From Thermohalobaculum sp050043005 (GTDB lineage Bacteria > Pseudomonadota > Alphaproteobacteria > Rhodobacterales > Rhodobacteraceae), in contig JBHJIZ010000078.1 of NCBI GenBank assembly GCA_050043005.1, positions 25,881 to 89,880 on the forward strand: 64,000 nucleotides of DNA. Direction: 5' to 3'. Below the pieces are notes generated by a model. The model made no database searches, was not told the origin of the DNA, and was given only the letters and a program-made list of their open reading frames with translations. Shown one piece after another: positions 51,098 to 60,498 of the stretch. The position numbers and the translations under genes were made by a program. Position 1 is the first letter of the stretch, and each line of letters starts with the position of its first letter.

Positions 51098-52473
51098 TCC
51101 CCTCCGGCGTTCCAATCGTTCCGGTCCCTCCGGCGCAGAGGATGGGTGCGGAGTTCGCTTCAACCAACGCCCGTCCGATCAGTGCGCGCCGGGCCGGATC
51201 GATGGTCGTTCCGGTGTTCCTGATTTCGCTGGCGTTGCCTTTGGTGATTGATGTGGCCGGACTTCGCCTCTCGCCCTGCAGGGTCATCCTGATCTGCATG
51301 TTCCTGCCTTGCGTGGCTGCTCTGGTAAGTGGCCGCTTGGGACGAGCCAGCGCGGCGGATATCTCGGTTGTCTTCACCGCGTCGTGGTGCGCCCTGTCAT
51401 TCGTGGTCGTGCACGGCCTGGACGGTGTGGAAGCGGCTGGAATGGTGCTGATCGAAACGCTGACGCCGTACCTGTTGGCGCGCCAGTTCATTCGTTCACC
51501 GCGCCAGTTCCATGCGATGGTTCGGGTCCTGGTTGGCGCGGTGCTGTGCATGCTGCCGTTCGCGATCATCGAGGCATTGACGGCACACAATCTCTGGCTG
51601 GGGGCATTTGATCTTATCGCCGTCACGTATCCTGATGTGGCGAAACCGCCGCGATTGGGTTTGGACCGCGTGCAAGGGCCATTCGAGCATCCGATTCTCT
51701 TCGGTGTCGTCTGCGGCGCTGCACTGGCTTTGGGTGTATACGCGCTCAAACCGGTGGGACGGTGGTTCCGTGCCGGGCTGGTCTTTGTCACAGCATCTCT
51801 GTCGCTCTCGTCCGGGCCGCTTGCGGCGATCGGGGCGCAGGCCGGGTTGATGGCCTGGGACCGATTCTTTCGCGGTTGGCGGTTGCGCTGGTACGCGATG
51901 GCATTCCTTCTTGTGATTGGCTACGTCTCGGTCGATCTGATCTCGACGCGCTCACCGCCCGAAGTCTTCATTTCGCTCGCGGCCTTCGATCCCGCGACCG
52001 CCTATAACAGGTTGCTGATCTGGGAATGGGGCTGGGCCAACATTGCCGCCAACCCGTGGTTCGGTCTTGGATACGAAGACTGGGAACGCCTGTGGTTCAT
52101 GACCGACAGCATCGACATGTTCTGGATCCAGAGAGCAATGTCGCACGGAGTCCCGGCGGGATTGGGGTTTTTGCTTACGCTGGTCTTCGTGATCGCGGCG
52201 ATCGCACGGCGGAAGGCGCTGTCGACATACGCCAACGCTTGCCGGACCGGCCTGATTATCTGCCTGATCGGGTTTTTCATCGCGGGCATGACCGTTCACT
52301 TCTGGAATGCGACGTTTGTCCTGCTGATGTTCCTGCTGGGCTCTGGCGCTTGGATCCTGGAAGATCGTCTGACCGGTGAACGTTTCGCGGGACGTCCACA
52401 GCCGCCGCGACCTGCATCGCGTTCCGGATTGCTGACGACGCGCGCACGCTCGCCCGGCGCCATGGAACCTTAA
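51094..52473 (+). CDS. O-antigen ligase/polymerase-like membrane protein
   Basis: A 459-residue protein with about ten transmembrane segments and a large periplasmic loop between about residues 290 and 345 (TAYNRLLIWEWGWANIAANPWFGLGYEDWERLWF). A G-x-G/N-R motif in such loops is typical of Wzy/WaaL proteins. It could polymerise repeat units or ligate chains. It overlaps the acyltransferase gene by four bases (ATGA) and ends the operon. The C-terminal tail is P/R-rich. Confidence 0.83.
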   Translation: MIPSGVPIVPVPPAQRMGAEFASTNARPISARRAGSMVVPVFLISLALPLVIDVAGLRLSPCRVILICMFLPCVAALVSGRLGRASAADISVVFTASWCALSFVVVHGLDGVEAAGMVLIETLTPYLLARQFIRSPRQFHAMVRVLVGAVLCMLPFAIIEALTAHNLWLGAFDLIAVTYPDVAKPPRLGLDRVQGPFEHPILFGVVCGAALALGVYALKPVGRWFRAGLVFVTASLSLSSGPLAAIGAQAGLMAWDRFFRGWRLRWYAMAFLLVIGYVSVDLISTRSPPEVFISLAAFDPATAYNRLLIWEWGWANIAANPWFGLGYEDWERLWFMTDSIDMFWIQRAMSHGVPAGLGFLLTLVFVIAAIARRKALSTYANACRTGLIICLIGFFIAGMTVHFWNATFVLLMFLLGSGAWILEDRLTGERFAGRPQPPRPASRSGLLTTRARSPGAMEP

Positions 52474-52592
52474 TGTCTCTGTGAAAATGTCTCCCGTTAT
52501 GATTGCGGAGACGGGGCGTGATCAGGCCGCAGGGTTTTGTTCGCGCGCTGATCCGGGACGCCCCCTCGCCTTGTTCACTGAAGGGGAGTGCG

Positions 52593-55424
52593 ATGATCTG
52601 GACCGTTACAAATAGTGACGAACTCTCAGCTGCCTTTGGGTTGGCCCAAGGCGGTGACCGGATCGAGCTTACGCCTGGCGTGTATGACAGCGTTCATCTG
52701 AAGAACCAGGCGTTCACGACCGATGTCGTGATCACGAGCCAGGATACTGACAACCCCGCCGTTTTCGTCGATGCCCTGAGAATGTCTCATGTCAGTGGTG
52801 TCACGTTGTCCGGCGTGAACTTCGAACCAACGGGCGCCGCGCTCGACATCCTGGATCTGCTCCTCATTCAGAATGCCTCTGACGTCGCGGTCGTAAACAA
52901 CACCTTCAAAGGTCACATACCGGGGCCGGGTGAAGGCCTTCCCGCCGGTGCGCCAATCGATACGTCGGAGAAGGCGAAGGGGTTGATCGAAGGCCAGCCG
53001 TTTGCCCGTGGCCTGCGCATGACAAACTCCGAAGATCTCACAATTGACGGAAACGTGTTCACGGCGCTGCGCAAGGGGATCATCCTGGATGACACGGCGC
53101 GGGTCGGCGTGACGGACAATCACCTTCACGACATGCGCAGTGACGGCATCAACATCGTCGACTCCCAGTCGGTCGAGATCGCGACGAATTTGATGCATTC
53201 GTTCCGCCCGTTGCACAATTACGAGAACATCGCGTTCGCTGACCACGGCGACTTCATCCAATGGTGGACGACCGAAGGCGGCTCCGGCATCCACAATATG
53301 ACGATCCGCGACAATGTTCTGTTGCAGGGCGAAGGCACTTGGGTTCAGGGGATTTTCGGGCGCAGTGGACACCTGCACTCTGATGGAAGCCCGGCACATG
53401 TCAGCGGCCTGCGTATTATCGACAACGTGGTCAACATTGCCCACCCGAACGGGATATTTGTGGGCGATGCACGCGACGTCGAGATCAACGGAAACACCTT
53501 GTTGCCGGCGCCGAGAGATCCGTCCCACCCGGAGATCACCGATGGGGTTCCAGCGATCCATATCCGGACATCGGCGGCTCTTAGGCCGGATGGCAGTTAT
53601 GACTTTAGCAAGGGTTCTTTACCGCGTGACGTCAGCATTCGCGACAATCTCGTGGCGAGCGGTGACGCGTTTCGCAGCTATCAGATCGATCACGGCTTGC
53701 ATGATGAACTGGGGATTTCTGCCGAGCGGAACACAGCCCTTTCCTCCGACCCTTCCGAGAGTTCGTATTTCGGTACGGTCTTCCCGGCGGTTCGCGATAG
53801 CGCCGTCGCCTCTCCCGCGGATCTCGTTCCGTCGATGAACGAAGCGATGGTGACCGGTGGCGTCGACCCCGCGACAATCGCGCCATGGATTCTGGAGGTA
53901 CTGGACACCGATGTCGAAAGCGCGCCGCCAGGCACCGGAACAGATGATGACGAAGTGCTCGTCGCGCCGCCAGACGGCGCAACGCTTGACGGTCTTGGCG
54001 GAGATGACGTGATCGATGGCAGCAGCGCAACGGACTTGCTGCGCGGCGGGGCCGGATCGGACATCCTTACGACAGGCGGAGGTGCGGATACGATCGTGTT
54101 CCGTCGTTCGGACCTTGAGGCAGGGGATACCGACACGATTACGGATCTGGACTTCGCGACCGGAACGTCGATCAGCTTTTCGGGCGGGTTCGCGCCGGGT
54201 TTCTTTGATGATGCAGCGGATCCCGAGAACGTGTTGCCGGTCTTCGCAAATGGTCGTGCGGCCCTGATCGGCAGCTCTTACGATCTGGCCGAGGTTGCCG
54301 CGATGAGTGGTGTGAGGGCCGTAGCCACAGCGCCTGGGTCGTCAGAGTTGCGATTCGATTTCGACGGCGATGCGGCGACCGATTGGACGTTGCGGCTTCC
54401 GAGTATTTCCGCGATCGGAGAAGACCTCTCTGGTTTGGCAAACGAACAGCTTCGGGTTGGAACGCCAGGCGCGGATGTGTTGCGGGGAACTGCGTCGGGC
54501 GGAGATGACTTGTTCGGTGGCACAGGGGACGATGTTCTGATCGGCGGCCTTGGCGCCGACAGGATGTCCGGCGGGGAAGGCGGCGATCGATACTACGTGG
54601 ATCATTCGGGTGATCGGATCGTGGAACGCAGCAATCACGGGCACGACCTTGTCTACACGTTGGTCGACTACGCAGTTCCGGACAACACTGAAGTGCTCAC
54701 GGCTCAGGGAACCGAAGATCTGCGGCTGATAGGAAATCCCGACGACAACTGGTTGATTGGCAATTCGGGCGAGAACTTTCTTCTCGGCAGAGCGGGTCAG
54801 GATCGATTGGTCGGTTTGCAGGGGTCGGATTGGTTAGATGGCGGCTTGGGCGGAGATGTTCTGCAGGGCGGTGCCGGAGACGACCGGTACTTTGTCGACG
54901 ATCTGCAAGACGTTATCCTCGAAGTCGAGGGTGAAGGGTATGACCGAGTCTATACCTCGGTTGACTACGACCTGGACGCGTTCGTCGAGGCGGCGATTTC
55001 CAGGGGAAGTGCGGGTCTCGAGATCAACGGAAACGATCTGAACAACTGGATAATTGGCGGGATCGGATCCGACCAGCTGAGCGGAGGCTCAGGGTCGGAC
55101 CGGCTGATCGGGTTCGGCGGCGATGACTTTCTGGAAGGCGGGGCTGGAGCCGACGTTCTGCAAGGCGGCGACGGTTCCGACGTGTTCTCGTTCTCGGACC
55201 GGGATGGGATCGACAACGTGCTGGATTTCCAGGTGGGAATGGATCGCCTTGACTTTGGCGATGTGCCGGCTGGTGCGGTTTTTCGCGCGATTGAAACCTC
55301 TAACGGAGTGGTGATCTTCCACGGTCCGTCGGATGGGATTGTTGTGCTGTCCGGCCTGACGGAGCGGGCTTTGACTGGAGCCACATTGCAGACTCATGGG
55401 CAGGACTGGACGTTGGACTTCTAG
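52593..55424 (+). CDS. Secreted parallel beta-helix protein with RTX calcium-binding repeats
   Basis: A 943-residue protein without an N-terminal signal peptide, as expected for type I secretion. Residues 1-430 are a right-handed beta-helix; the start (TVTNSDELSAAFGLAQGGDRIELTPGVY) is like polysaccharide lyases and C5-epimerases. Residues 455-900 contain several blocks of GGxGxDxLxG repeats, for example GGLGGDVLQGGAGDDRYFVD and GGDDFLEGGAGADVLQGGDGSDVFSF. Repeated YTSVDY/YTLVDY spacers lie between them. The C-terminal 60 residues should carry the secretion signal. ATG 52593 has AGGGGAG upstream. It lies between the polysaccharide genes and the exporter, so it may cut or modify the polymer; that is inference. 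Confidence 0.88.
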   Translation: MIWTVTNSDELSAAFGLAQGGDRIELTPGVYDSVHLKNQAFTTDVVITSQDTDNPAVFVDALRMSHVSGVTLSGVNFEPTGAALDILDLLLIQNASDVAVVNNTFKGHIPGPGEGLPAGAPIDTSEKAKGLIEGQPFARGLRMTNSEDLTIDGNVFTALRKGIILDDTARVGVTDNHLHDMRSDGINIVDSQSVEIATNLMHSFRPLHNYENIAFADHGDFIQWWTTEGGSGIHNMTIRDNVLLQGEGTWVQGIFGRSGHLHSDGSPAHVSGLRIIDNVVNIAHPNGIFVGDARDVEINGNTLLPAPRDPSHPEITDGVPAIHIRTSAALRPDGSYDFSKGSLPRDVSIRDNLVASGDAFRSYQIDHGLHDELGISAERNTALSSDPSESSYFGTVFPAVRDSAVASPADLVPSMNEAMVTGGVDPATIAPWILEVLDTDVESAPPGTGTDDDEVLVAPPDGATLDGLGGDDVIDGSSATDLLRGGAGSDILTTGGGADTIVFRRSDLEAGDTDTITDLDFATGTSISFSGGFAPGFFDDAADPENVLPVFANGRAALIGSSYDLAEVAAMSGVRAVATAPGSSELRFDFDGDAATDWTLRLPSISAIGEDLSGLANEQLRVGTPGADVLRGTASGGDDLFGGTGDDVLIGGLGADRMSGGEGGDRYYVDHSGDRIVERSNHGHDLVYTLVDYAVPDNTEVLTAQGTEDLRLIGNPDDNWLIGNSGENFLLGRAGQDRLVGLQGSDWLDGGLGGDVLQGGAGDDRYFVDDLQDVILEVEGEGYDRVYTSVDYDLDAFVEAAISRGSAGLEINGNDLNNWIIGGIGSDQLSGGSGSDRLIGFGGDDFLEGGAGADVLQGGDGSDVFSFSDRDGIDNVLDFQVGMDRLDFGDVPAGAVFRAIETSNGVVIFHGPSDGIVVLSGLTERALTGATLQTHGQDWTLDF

Positions 55425-55460
55425 GGTATGGGCTGAGTGAGCGTCGAAGCCGGGCCATGC

Positions 55461-56786
55461 CTATGACGCCGAGAAAGCACCTTTGAAAGCCCGGCGGACG
55501 GGCTGTGATATGTATTCGAACAAGGTTCGCGGCTCGCCCAGAATTCGCGCGGATACAGCCGTACCGGGCGTGATCATGCCAGCGTATCCGAAGCTGGATC
55601 CGGGCGTTCCGGGCTCAGATTCCCGGAGGCTTAGATACGCTATGAAGTGGCTCGGGGTGCCGTTCGGTCCAAGCGACGCCTCTTGTGCAATGTAGGTCAC
55701 GTGCGCTTCGGCATCTGCGTTCAGCGGATCACGCATTGATCCGAAGGAGACCAGCGCAGGCATATCGAGCCTCACCTTGTCGATAGATCCAGCCGGGATC
55801 TGGACTTTGAACATATGCCGGGCAGTTGACGGGATAATCTCCAAAATTGGTTGGAATGAGGAAACCGAGGCGCCCGCGTTGACGTTGTTCGTGTTTGTGA
55901 CCGTCCCTGCAACCGGGCTCTTCACGGCACTCGCCGCAAGAACGCTTTCCATTTCGCTGATCTCATTGGAACGCGCCTCGATCAGTCGGCTCAATTCGGC
56001 TATTCGTCGGGTCGCCGCGAGTGCACCGCTTCCGGCTAACCTGTCGTGTTCATTTCTCGCGGTCGCCAAGTCGAGGTTGAGACGAGAGAGATCTGTTTGA
56101 GTGCCGGCAATCCCAGCTTGCAGCGCGAGATGAACCTGTCTGAGTTTTCTGAGTGCGGTTTCATCGACTGCGACAGTCTTCGGGCGCTGCGCGTAAGACG
56201 CGACGATATTGGCTGATTGGGCAACCTGCTGTTCTTCGAAGCCCAAACGCCGCCTGGTTTGTTCGCGCGTTCTTACGAGTGCGTCGATGCGGTCTTGTAT
56301 GTACGCGCGTTCGCGCGTCTGAGCTTCGCGGTGTGCATCGAGTTGAGCCTGCTCGAGCGCAAGAAGCTCGCTGGCGATCTGTCGATCCTCGGCGCTGGAG
56401 GCAATACTTGAGTGATCAATCGTCGTCGCGCTGGAGAGTTGTGCGTTCAGGCGTGCTTTTTCCATCGAGAGCGCCAAACGATCCCGCCGGGTGTTTTGCA
56501 GCTTTCTGTGGAGGTCGGACGCATCCAACTGGAAGAGACGCTGCCCTGCTTCGACAGTGTCACCTGCACGCACGCCAATCTGCGTAATCGTACCACCGAA
56601 AGGAGCACGTACGACCCGCGCGGGCACATCACTGCGTACAGTCCCTGTCACTGAGAAAGATCTCGGCAAATCGATCTGGGTGCCCGAGACAACGGCCAAG
56701 ATCAGGAATCCGAATGCGACGACCAATCCGAAGCGCAACGGGCCACGGGTCGCTGACTTCAATGTATCCAGGTTCGTCGCACGCAT
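55461..56786 (-). CDS. Type I secretion periplasmic adaptor (HlyD family)
   Basis: A 441-residue membrane-fusion protein. One N-terminal transmembrane helix (FGLVVAFGFLILAVVSG) is followed by a lipoyl-like half (VRAPFGGTITQIGVRAGDTVEAGQRLFQLD), a long coiled-coil hairpin (about residues 80-280) and the second lipoyl half (VKSPVAGTVTNTNNVNAGASV). The C-terminal part is the usual beta-barrel domain. It links the inner-membrane ABC exporter to a TolC-type outer-membrane channel, which is not encoded in this window. It starts 11 bases after the ABC gene stop. Confidence 0.93.
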   Translation of the reverse strand: MRATNLDTLKSATRGPLRFGLVVAFGFLILAVVSGTQIDLPRSFSVTGTVRSDVPARVVRAPFGGTITQIGVRAGDTVEAGQRLFQLDASDLHRKLQNTRRDRLALSMEKARLNAQLSSATTIDHSSIASSAEDRQIASELLALEQAQLDAHREAQTRERAYIQDRIDALVRTREQTRRRLGFEEQQVAQSANIVASYAQRPKTVAVDETALRKLRQVHLALQAGIAGTQTDLSRLNLDLATARNEHDRLAGSGALAATRRIAELSRLIEARSNEISEMESVLAASAVKSPVAGTVTNTNNVNAGASVSSFQPILEIIPSTARHMFKVQIPAGSIDKVRLDMPALVSFGSMRDPLNADAEAHVTYIAQEASLGPNGTPSHFIAYLSLRESEPGTPGSSFGYAGMITPGTAVSARILGEPRTLFEYISQPVRRAFKGAFSAS

Positions 56787-56797
56787 CGATCCAGCCC

Positions 56798-58933
56798 TCA
56801 GTTCATCAACCGGTCGCCCGCTGCGGTCGCAGCATCGCCGTCATTGTCATTGACCGGCGTCGAAATCTCGGCCTTCAGGACCCGGCCGTATTCGGCGGTA
56901 CGTTGTTCAAAGCTCTCAGAGAGTTGCATGACCATGAGCAGCGCGAGATCGGATCCTTCAAGAGCAGGTGCGAGGATCATCTCGTCATTCGCTATACGGC
57001 TCAGGCGATCGACGCGCGCTGACGCAATCGGCTCACACGTATCGTGCAGAGAGATCGCGCAAATGCCCGGCGTATGCTTCAGCGTGAAGCGGATGGGCGA
57101 TCTTTCATCCGTACTGGGCGGCGTGTTTAGGCTGATGTTAAACATTTCGGTCGCCACCAAGGCTGCATTTGCGCGGGCGTCGCCATCGGTGTCGCGCTTG
57201 AAATGGCTGCCGATCCAATCCTCGAGGCGTGGAAGTTCAGAGGGTTCGCGCGAGAGGTCGATCTGCATCATCCGCGCATTCATGCGTGCGATCACTTCGC
57301 CCTTCGGGCCGCTGTCGCGCACCCGCCCTGAATCGAGCAGCAGGATCCGGTCCACCATGCTGAGAACGCCGGCGCGATGCGCGACCATGACGATTGTAAC
57401 GCCTTCGGTCTTTAACCGAGCAATGGTCGAGATCAGCGCGCGCTCGCCTTCCTTGTCGAGTGCTGCATTCGGTTCATCGAGCACGAGCACGCAGGGTTTG
57501 TCGAACAAGGCACGAGCGAGCGCGATGCGTTGACGGGCACCCCCGGAAACAGGGCCGTTCTCGAAACCGATGCGGGTTTCGTAGCCGTCGGGCAGCCGAG
57601 ATATCAGGCCGTGAACACCTGCGGCCATGGCGGCGCGAATGACCTCGCCCGGATCCGCGTCCGGTTGGAAGCGTGCAATGTTGTCGGAGATTGTACCCGG
57701 GAAAAGCGTTGGTGATTGCGGCAGGAAACCGATCGAGCGCGCGCGCTGTCGGCCTGGGAGATTGCGCACGTCAAATCCGCCGAGGCGGATCGAACCCGTA
57801 GACGGTGCGGCGGCGCCGACAATCATCGAAGCCAGGGTCGACTTGCCGGATCCGGATGGTCCCATAATGGCGAGGCAAGTTCCGGGATCTACCCGAAAGG
57901 AAATCTGATGCAGGCGCGGTGCCTCACCCGGGCCCGCGATGACGGTGAGATTCTCGCAACTCAGATCTGCCCTCAGATCTGCAATCTCCGGATTCTCCGA
58001 GTGTGCGCCGGAGGTTTTGTCTTGCTTGTTCAGTGTGTCGAGCGCGGAACGTGCCTCCATCAGAATCGAGAGGCTTCCGGTGATTTGCTCGATTGGGCCA
58101 AGTGCTCGTGACATCAAGATCGAGGCCGCAATCATTGCGCCGCCCGAGAGCTGACCGTCGAGGACCAGCCACGCACCCGTTCCGAGGACGAGGATCTGGC
58201 TGAGTGCCCGGATGAACTTGGCGGCTGCGCGGCGTTGTTGCGCGGGGTCGATAAGACCATGATGCAGCGCGTTCGTGTTTCGGATGAGCGCGGATTGCGT
58301 TGGCAGCAGATTTCCTGACAAACCCATCGGCGATACGAGGTTGGCGTTGCGGTCCAGATGCCCGATGAGCCCCAAGGATTGAGCCCGCGCCTTGGCGCAC
58401 CGTTCTTGAGGATCCCGGCCAAACCAGTGCCCGGAAACGGCAATCAGAAGCAGGATGACACCGATGCCGAGACCGAGCAGGGCGAGGTATGGGTGCAGCA
58501 TCATAACGATGAGTAGGAAGACCAGCGCCCAAGGTGCATCAAAGAGAGCCTGAAGCGCAGATCCACCGAGGAAGCTGCTGACTGTCGAAATATGGCCCGA
58601 GGCTTCGCTGGCGGAGAGCTTGCCACTGATGGTTTCAGGCAAGATCCGTCGTGTCGTGTCCAGTTCCCACCAGGCGGCGGCGCGTGCCATCAGAACCGCC
58701 CTGAACGCATCGAGCAGGGCCATTACGGCAAGCGCACCGCCTGCAATCAGCGTTAGGGCCAGCAGGGTAGGGACACTGCCGCTCGGGAGAACCCGGTCGA
58801 TTACCTGGAGCATGAACAGCGGGCCAGTTCCGACGAGCAGATTGATCAGGCAAGAGAAGCAGAACGCCGGGAAGATGACCGGGCGCAGCGAGGCGAGCAG
58901 GCGGCCTTGATCTGATCTGACGTGCTCGGTCAT
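56798..58933 (-). CDS. Type I secretion ABC permease/ATPase with unusual C-terminal extension
   Basis: A 711-residue PrtD/HlyB-like exporter. The membrane domain (about residues 15-300) begins PVIFPAFCFSCLINLLVGTGPLFMLQVIDRVLPSG. The ATPase has Walker A GPSGSGKST, signature VSGGARQRIALARAL, Walker B VLVLDEPNAALD and VAHRAG. A further 142 residues (570-711) follow, absent from typical members. They contain TEMFNISLNT, LHDTCEP and GSDLALLMVMQL, which resemble degraded N, G1 and G2 boxes of GHKL ATPases. It should export the neighbouring RTX proteins with the HlyD protein. Confidence 0.92.
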   Translation of the reverse strand: MTEHVRSDQGRLLASLRPVIFPAFCFSCLINLLVGTGPLFMLQVIDRVLPSGSVPTLLALTLIAGGALAVMALLDAFRAVLMARAAAWWELDTTRRILPETISGKLSASEASGHISTVSSFLGGSALQALFDAPWALVFLLIVMMLHPYLALLGLGIGVILLLIAVSGHWFGRDPQERCAKARAQSLGLIGHLDRNANLVSPMGLSGNLLPTQSALIRNTNALHHGLIDPAQQRRAAAKFIRALSQILVLGTGAWLVLDGQLSGGAMIAASILMSRALGPIEQITGSLSILMEARSALDTLNKQDKTSGAHSENPEIADLRADLSCENLTVIAGPGEAPRLHQISFRVDPGTCLAIMGPSGSGKSTLASMIVGAAAPSTGSIRLGGFDVRNLPGRQRARSIGFLPQSPTLFPGTISDNIARFQPDADPGEVIRAAMAAGVHGLISRLPDGYETRIGFENGPVSGGARQRIALARALFDKPCVLVLDEPNAALDKEGERALISTIARLKTEGVTIVMVAHRAGVLSMVDRILLLDSGRVRDSGPKGEVIARMNARMMQIDLSREPSELPRLEDWIGSHFKRDTDGDARANAALVATEMFNISLNTPPSTDERSPIRFTLKHTPGICAISLHDTCEPIASARVDRLSRIANDEMILAPALEGSDLALLMVMQLSESFEQRTAEYGRVLKAEISTPVNDNDGDAATAAGDRLMN

Positions 58934-59038
58934 TCCAGTGAGTCAATCTCGCGTGGGGCAGAGGGTTGCTGCGCCACCCGCCGGGTTGCGGGGTCACAGC
59001 GCAAAATTGGTTTAGTCCAGATGGTCGGGTTCGACGTT

Positions 59039-60208
59039 CTAGAGATAGCTCCGGTCGTCGACCTGGCCTGAGAAACCGGTCAGATCGATCTGCGTGGCCC
59101 AACCGACGTCCTTCATCGCGGCCTGCAGATCATCGTAGCTGATGTTGTAAGCGGACAGATCGACGACGTCAGCCGACACCTGGAAGTCATGAATATAGTC
59201 GGTTCCGGTGCCGGTTTGCTTGACGAATGCGTCGAGCTCGCCGTTGGTTATCAGCTCACTGTCCCAGATATGGTCGTCGCCTTCGCCGCCGATCAGAGTG
59301 TCAGAGGCCGCCCCCTGGGCGATATGGTCTGTGCCGAGATCGCCAAAAATCGCATCTGCGGAGAACCCGCCCTGTGAGACGCCGCCGCCGTTGCCACCGT
59401 CTTTCGCAGCGACATCCGTACCGCCGAATGGCGCATCGCTGCTGCCTGCTTCGTTCTGCTGATCCGGGCCGTGCTGACCGTCGATCCGATTTCGTCCGTT
59501 CGATCCATCCATAATGTCATCTCCCGCGCGTGCGTTCACGTGGTCGGCGGCACTGTTGCCACCCAGGATTTCGGCGTCGCCATCTCCGGAAAGGAGAGTC
59601 TCTCCGCTGCTGCCGCGAACTCCGTCAGGTCCCGACGAACCAAAGAGCCGACCCCCGCCTTCGGAACCGTCGACGCTGTCGTCGACAAACCCAAAGGAAG
59701 CTTCCATGCCGCCGAGGTTGCTGGCTCGGTCACCGTCGGCGCCGTCGTTCACGACATCGGGTGCATCGGTCAAAGGGACCGCATCTGTTGGCGTGGTTGA
59801 AAGTGTGGAGACAGCGTCGTTCATCAGATCGACGGATCCAATGGGTCCTGGCGAGACCGTCGCCGAATTGATCTCGGACAGGTTTGGCCCGAGCAACTCC
59901 AGGACATCGCTGGCGTCCCCAGCCGCATTGTCGAGTTGGACGACGATCGGTTCACCACCCTGATCTTCCGGGGGGATGCGCGCGATCTCCTGCCCGCGCC
60001 ACAGAACCTGGACCGTGTCCGACAGTTCATCGATGGGTGGAAAGTCGAGCTGTAGAGCATAGGTCTGCCCAAAGGACAATCCGGGGATCGGTTGGGCAGC
60101 ATGTGTCGACGAGGCGTCGAGCCCGGACAGCAGATCATCCCGGTCGAAATCAATCTCGGCAGGCCCAGAGACTATCCTGGCGCCACCAGAGGACGCTGAC
60201 ATCATCAT
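59039..60208 (-). CDS. RTX-like acidic secreted protein
   Basis: A 389-residue, very acidic, glycine/aspartate-rich protein. Residues 180-330 have degenerate RTX-type repeats (SGDGDAEILGGNSAADHV, ARAGDDIMDGSNGRNRIDGQHG, DTLIGGEGDDHIW). The end, TDYIHDFQVSADVVDLSAYNISYDDL, is typical of the C-terminal region of type I secreted proteins. The N-terminal 120 residues include a small folded unit (YALQLDFPPIDELSDTVQVLWRGQEIARI). No signal peptide. It lies just upstream of the ABC-HlyD genes on the same strand, so it is probably a cargo of that exporter. Confidence 0.8.
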   Translation of the reverse strand: MMMSASSGGARIVSGPAEIDFDRDDLLSGLDASSTHAAQPIPGLSFGQTYALQLDFPPIDELSDTVQVLWRGQEIARIPPEDQGGEPIVVQLDNAAGDASDVLELLGPNLSEINSATVSPGPIGSVDLMNDAVSTLSTTPTDAVPLTDAPDVVNDGADGDRASNLGGMEASFGFVDDSVDGSEGGGRLFGSSGPDGVRGSSGETLLSGDGDAEILGGNSAADHVNARAGDDIMDGSNGRNRIDGQHGPDQQNEAGSSDAPFGGTDVAAKDGGNGGGVSQGGFSADAIFGDLGTDHIAQGAASDTLIGGEGDDHIWDSELITNGELDAFVKQTGTGTDYIHDFQVSADVVDLSAYNISYDDLQAAMKDVGWATQIDLTGFSGQVDDRSYL

Positions 60209-60498
60209 ACCCCTCTCCGCCCGAACAGGGACGGCTAAACAAATGACACCGCCGAACCGAGGTTCATGGCGGTTGCGTCGTGTTCAGGCAGGAGTATGCG
60301 CGCCGGACCCTAATGAATGGTAAGCCGAGCCGCACCTGGTGGCGACCTGACAGGCATGCATGGGATTCAGGCTTTGGCGGGATGGGAGAGCGCAAACCGC
60401 AGTGTTTGCGGGCCAGGCCCTGGACATCTGTTCCCCCGAACGTCCCGGACTTGACCCGCGCTCCCCCCGCGTCGGTTGAGCTTGCGTGCCAGACTGGC
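60209..60498. other. Intergenic region with degenerate palindrome
   Basis: About 290 bases between the RTX-like gene start and the end of a minus-strand gene. It should hold the promoter for the RTX-ABC-HlyD genes. The only recognisable element is GTCCCGGACTTGACCCGCG (60442-60460), a degraded copy of the palindrome at 41718. No credible gene was found. Confidence 0.4.

Noticed and set aside
52593..55424. CRISPR-like or tandem DNA repeats in the RTX region
   Set aside because: The repetition is at the protein level (glycine/aspartate nonapeptides) with variable DNA, explained by RTX repeats.
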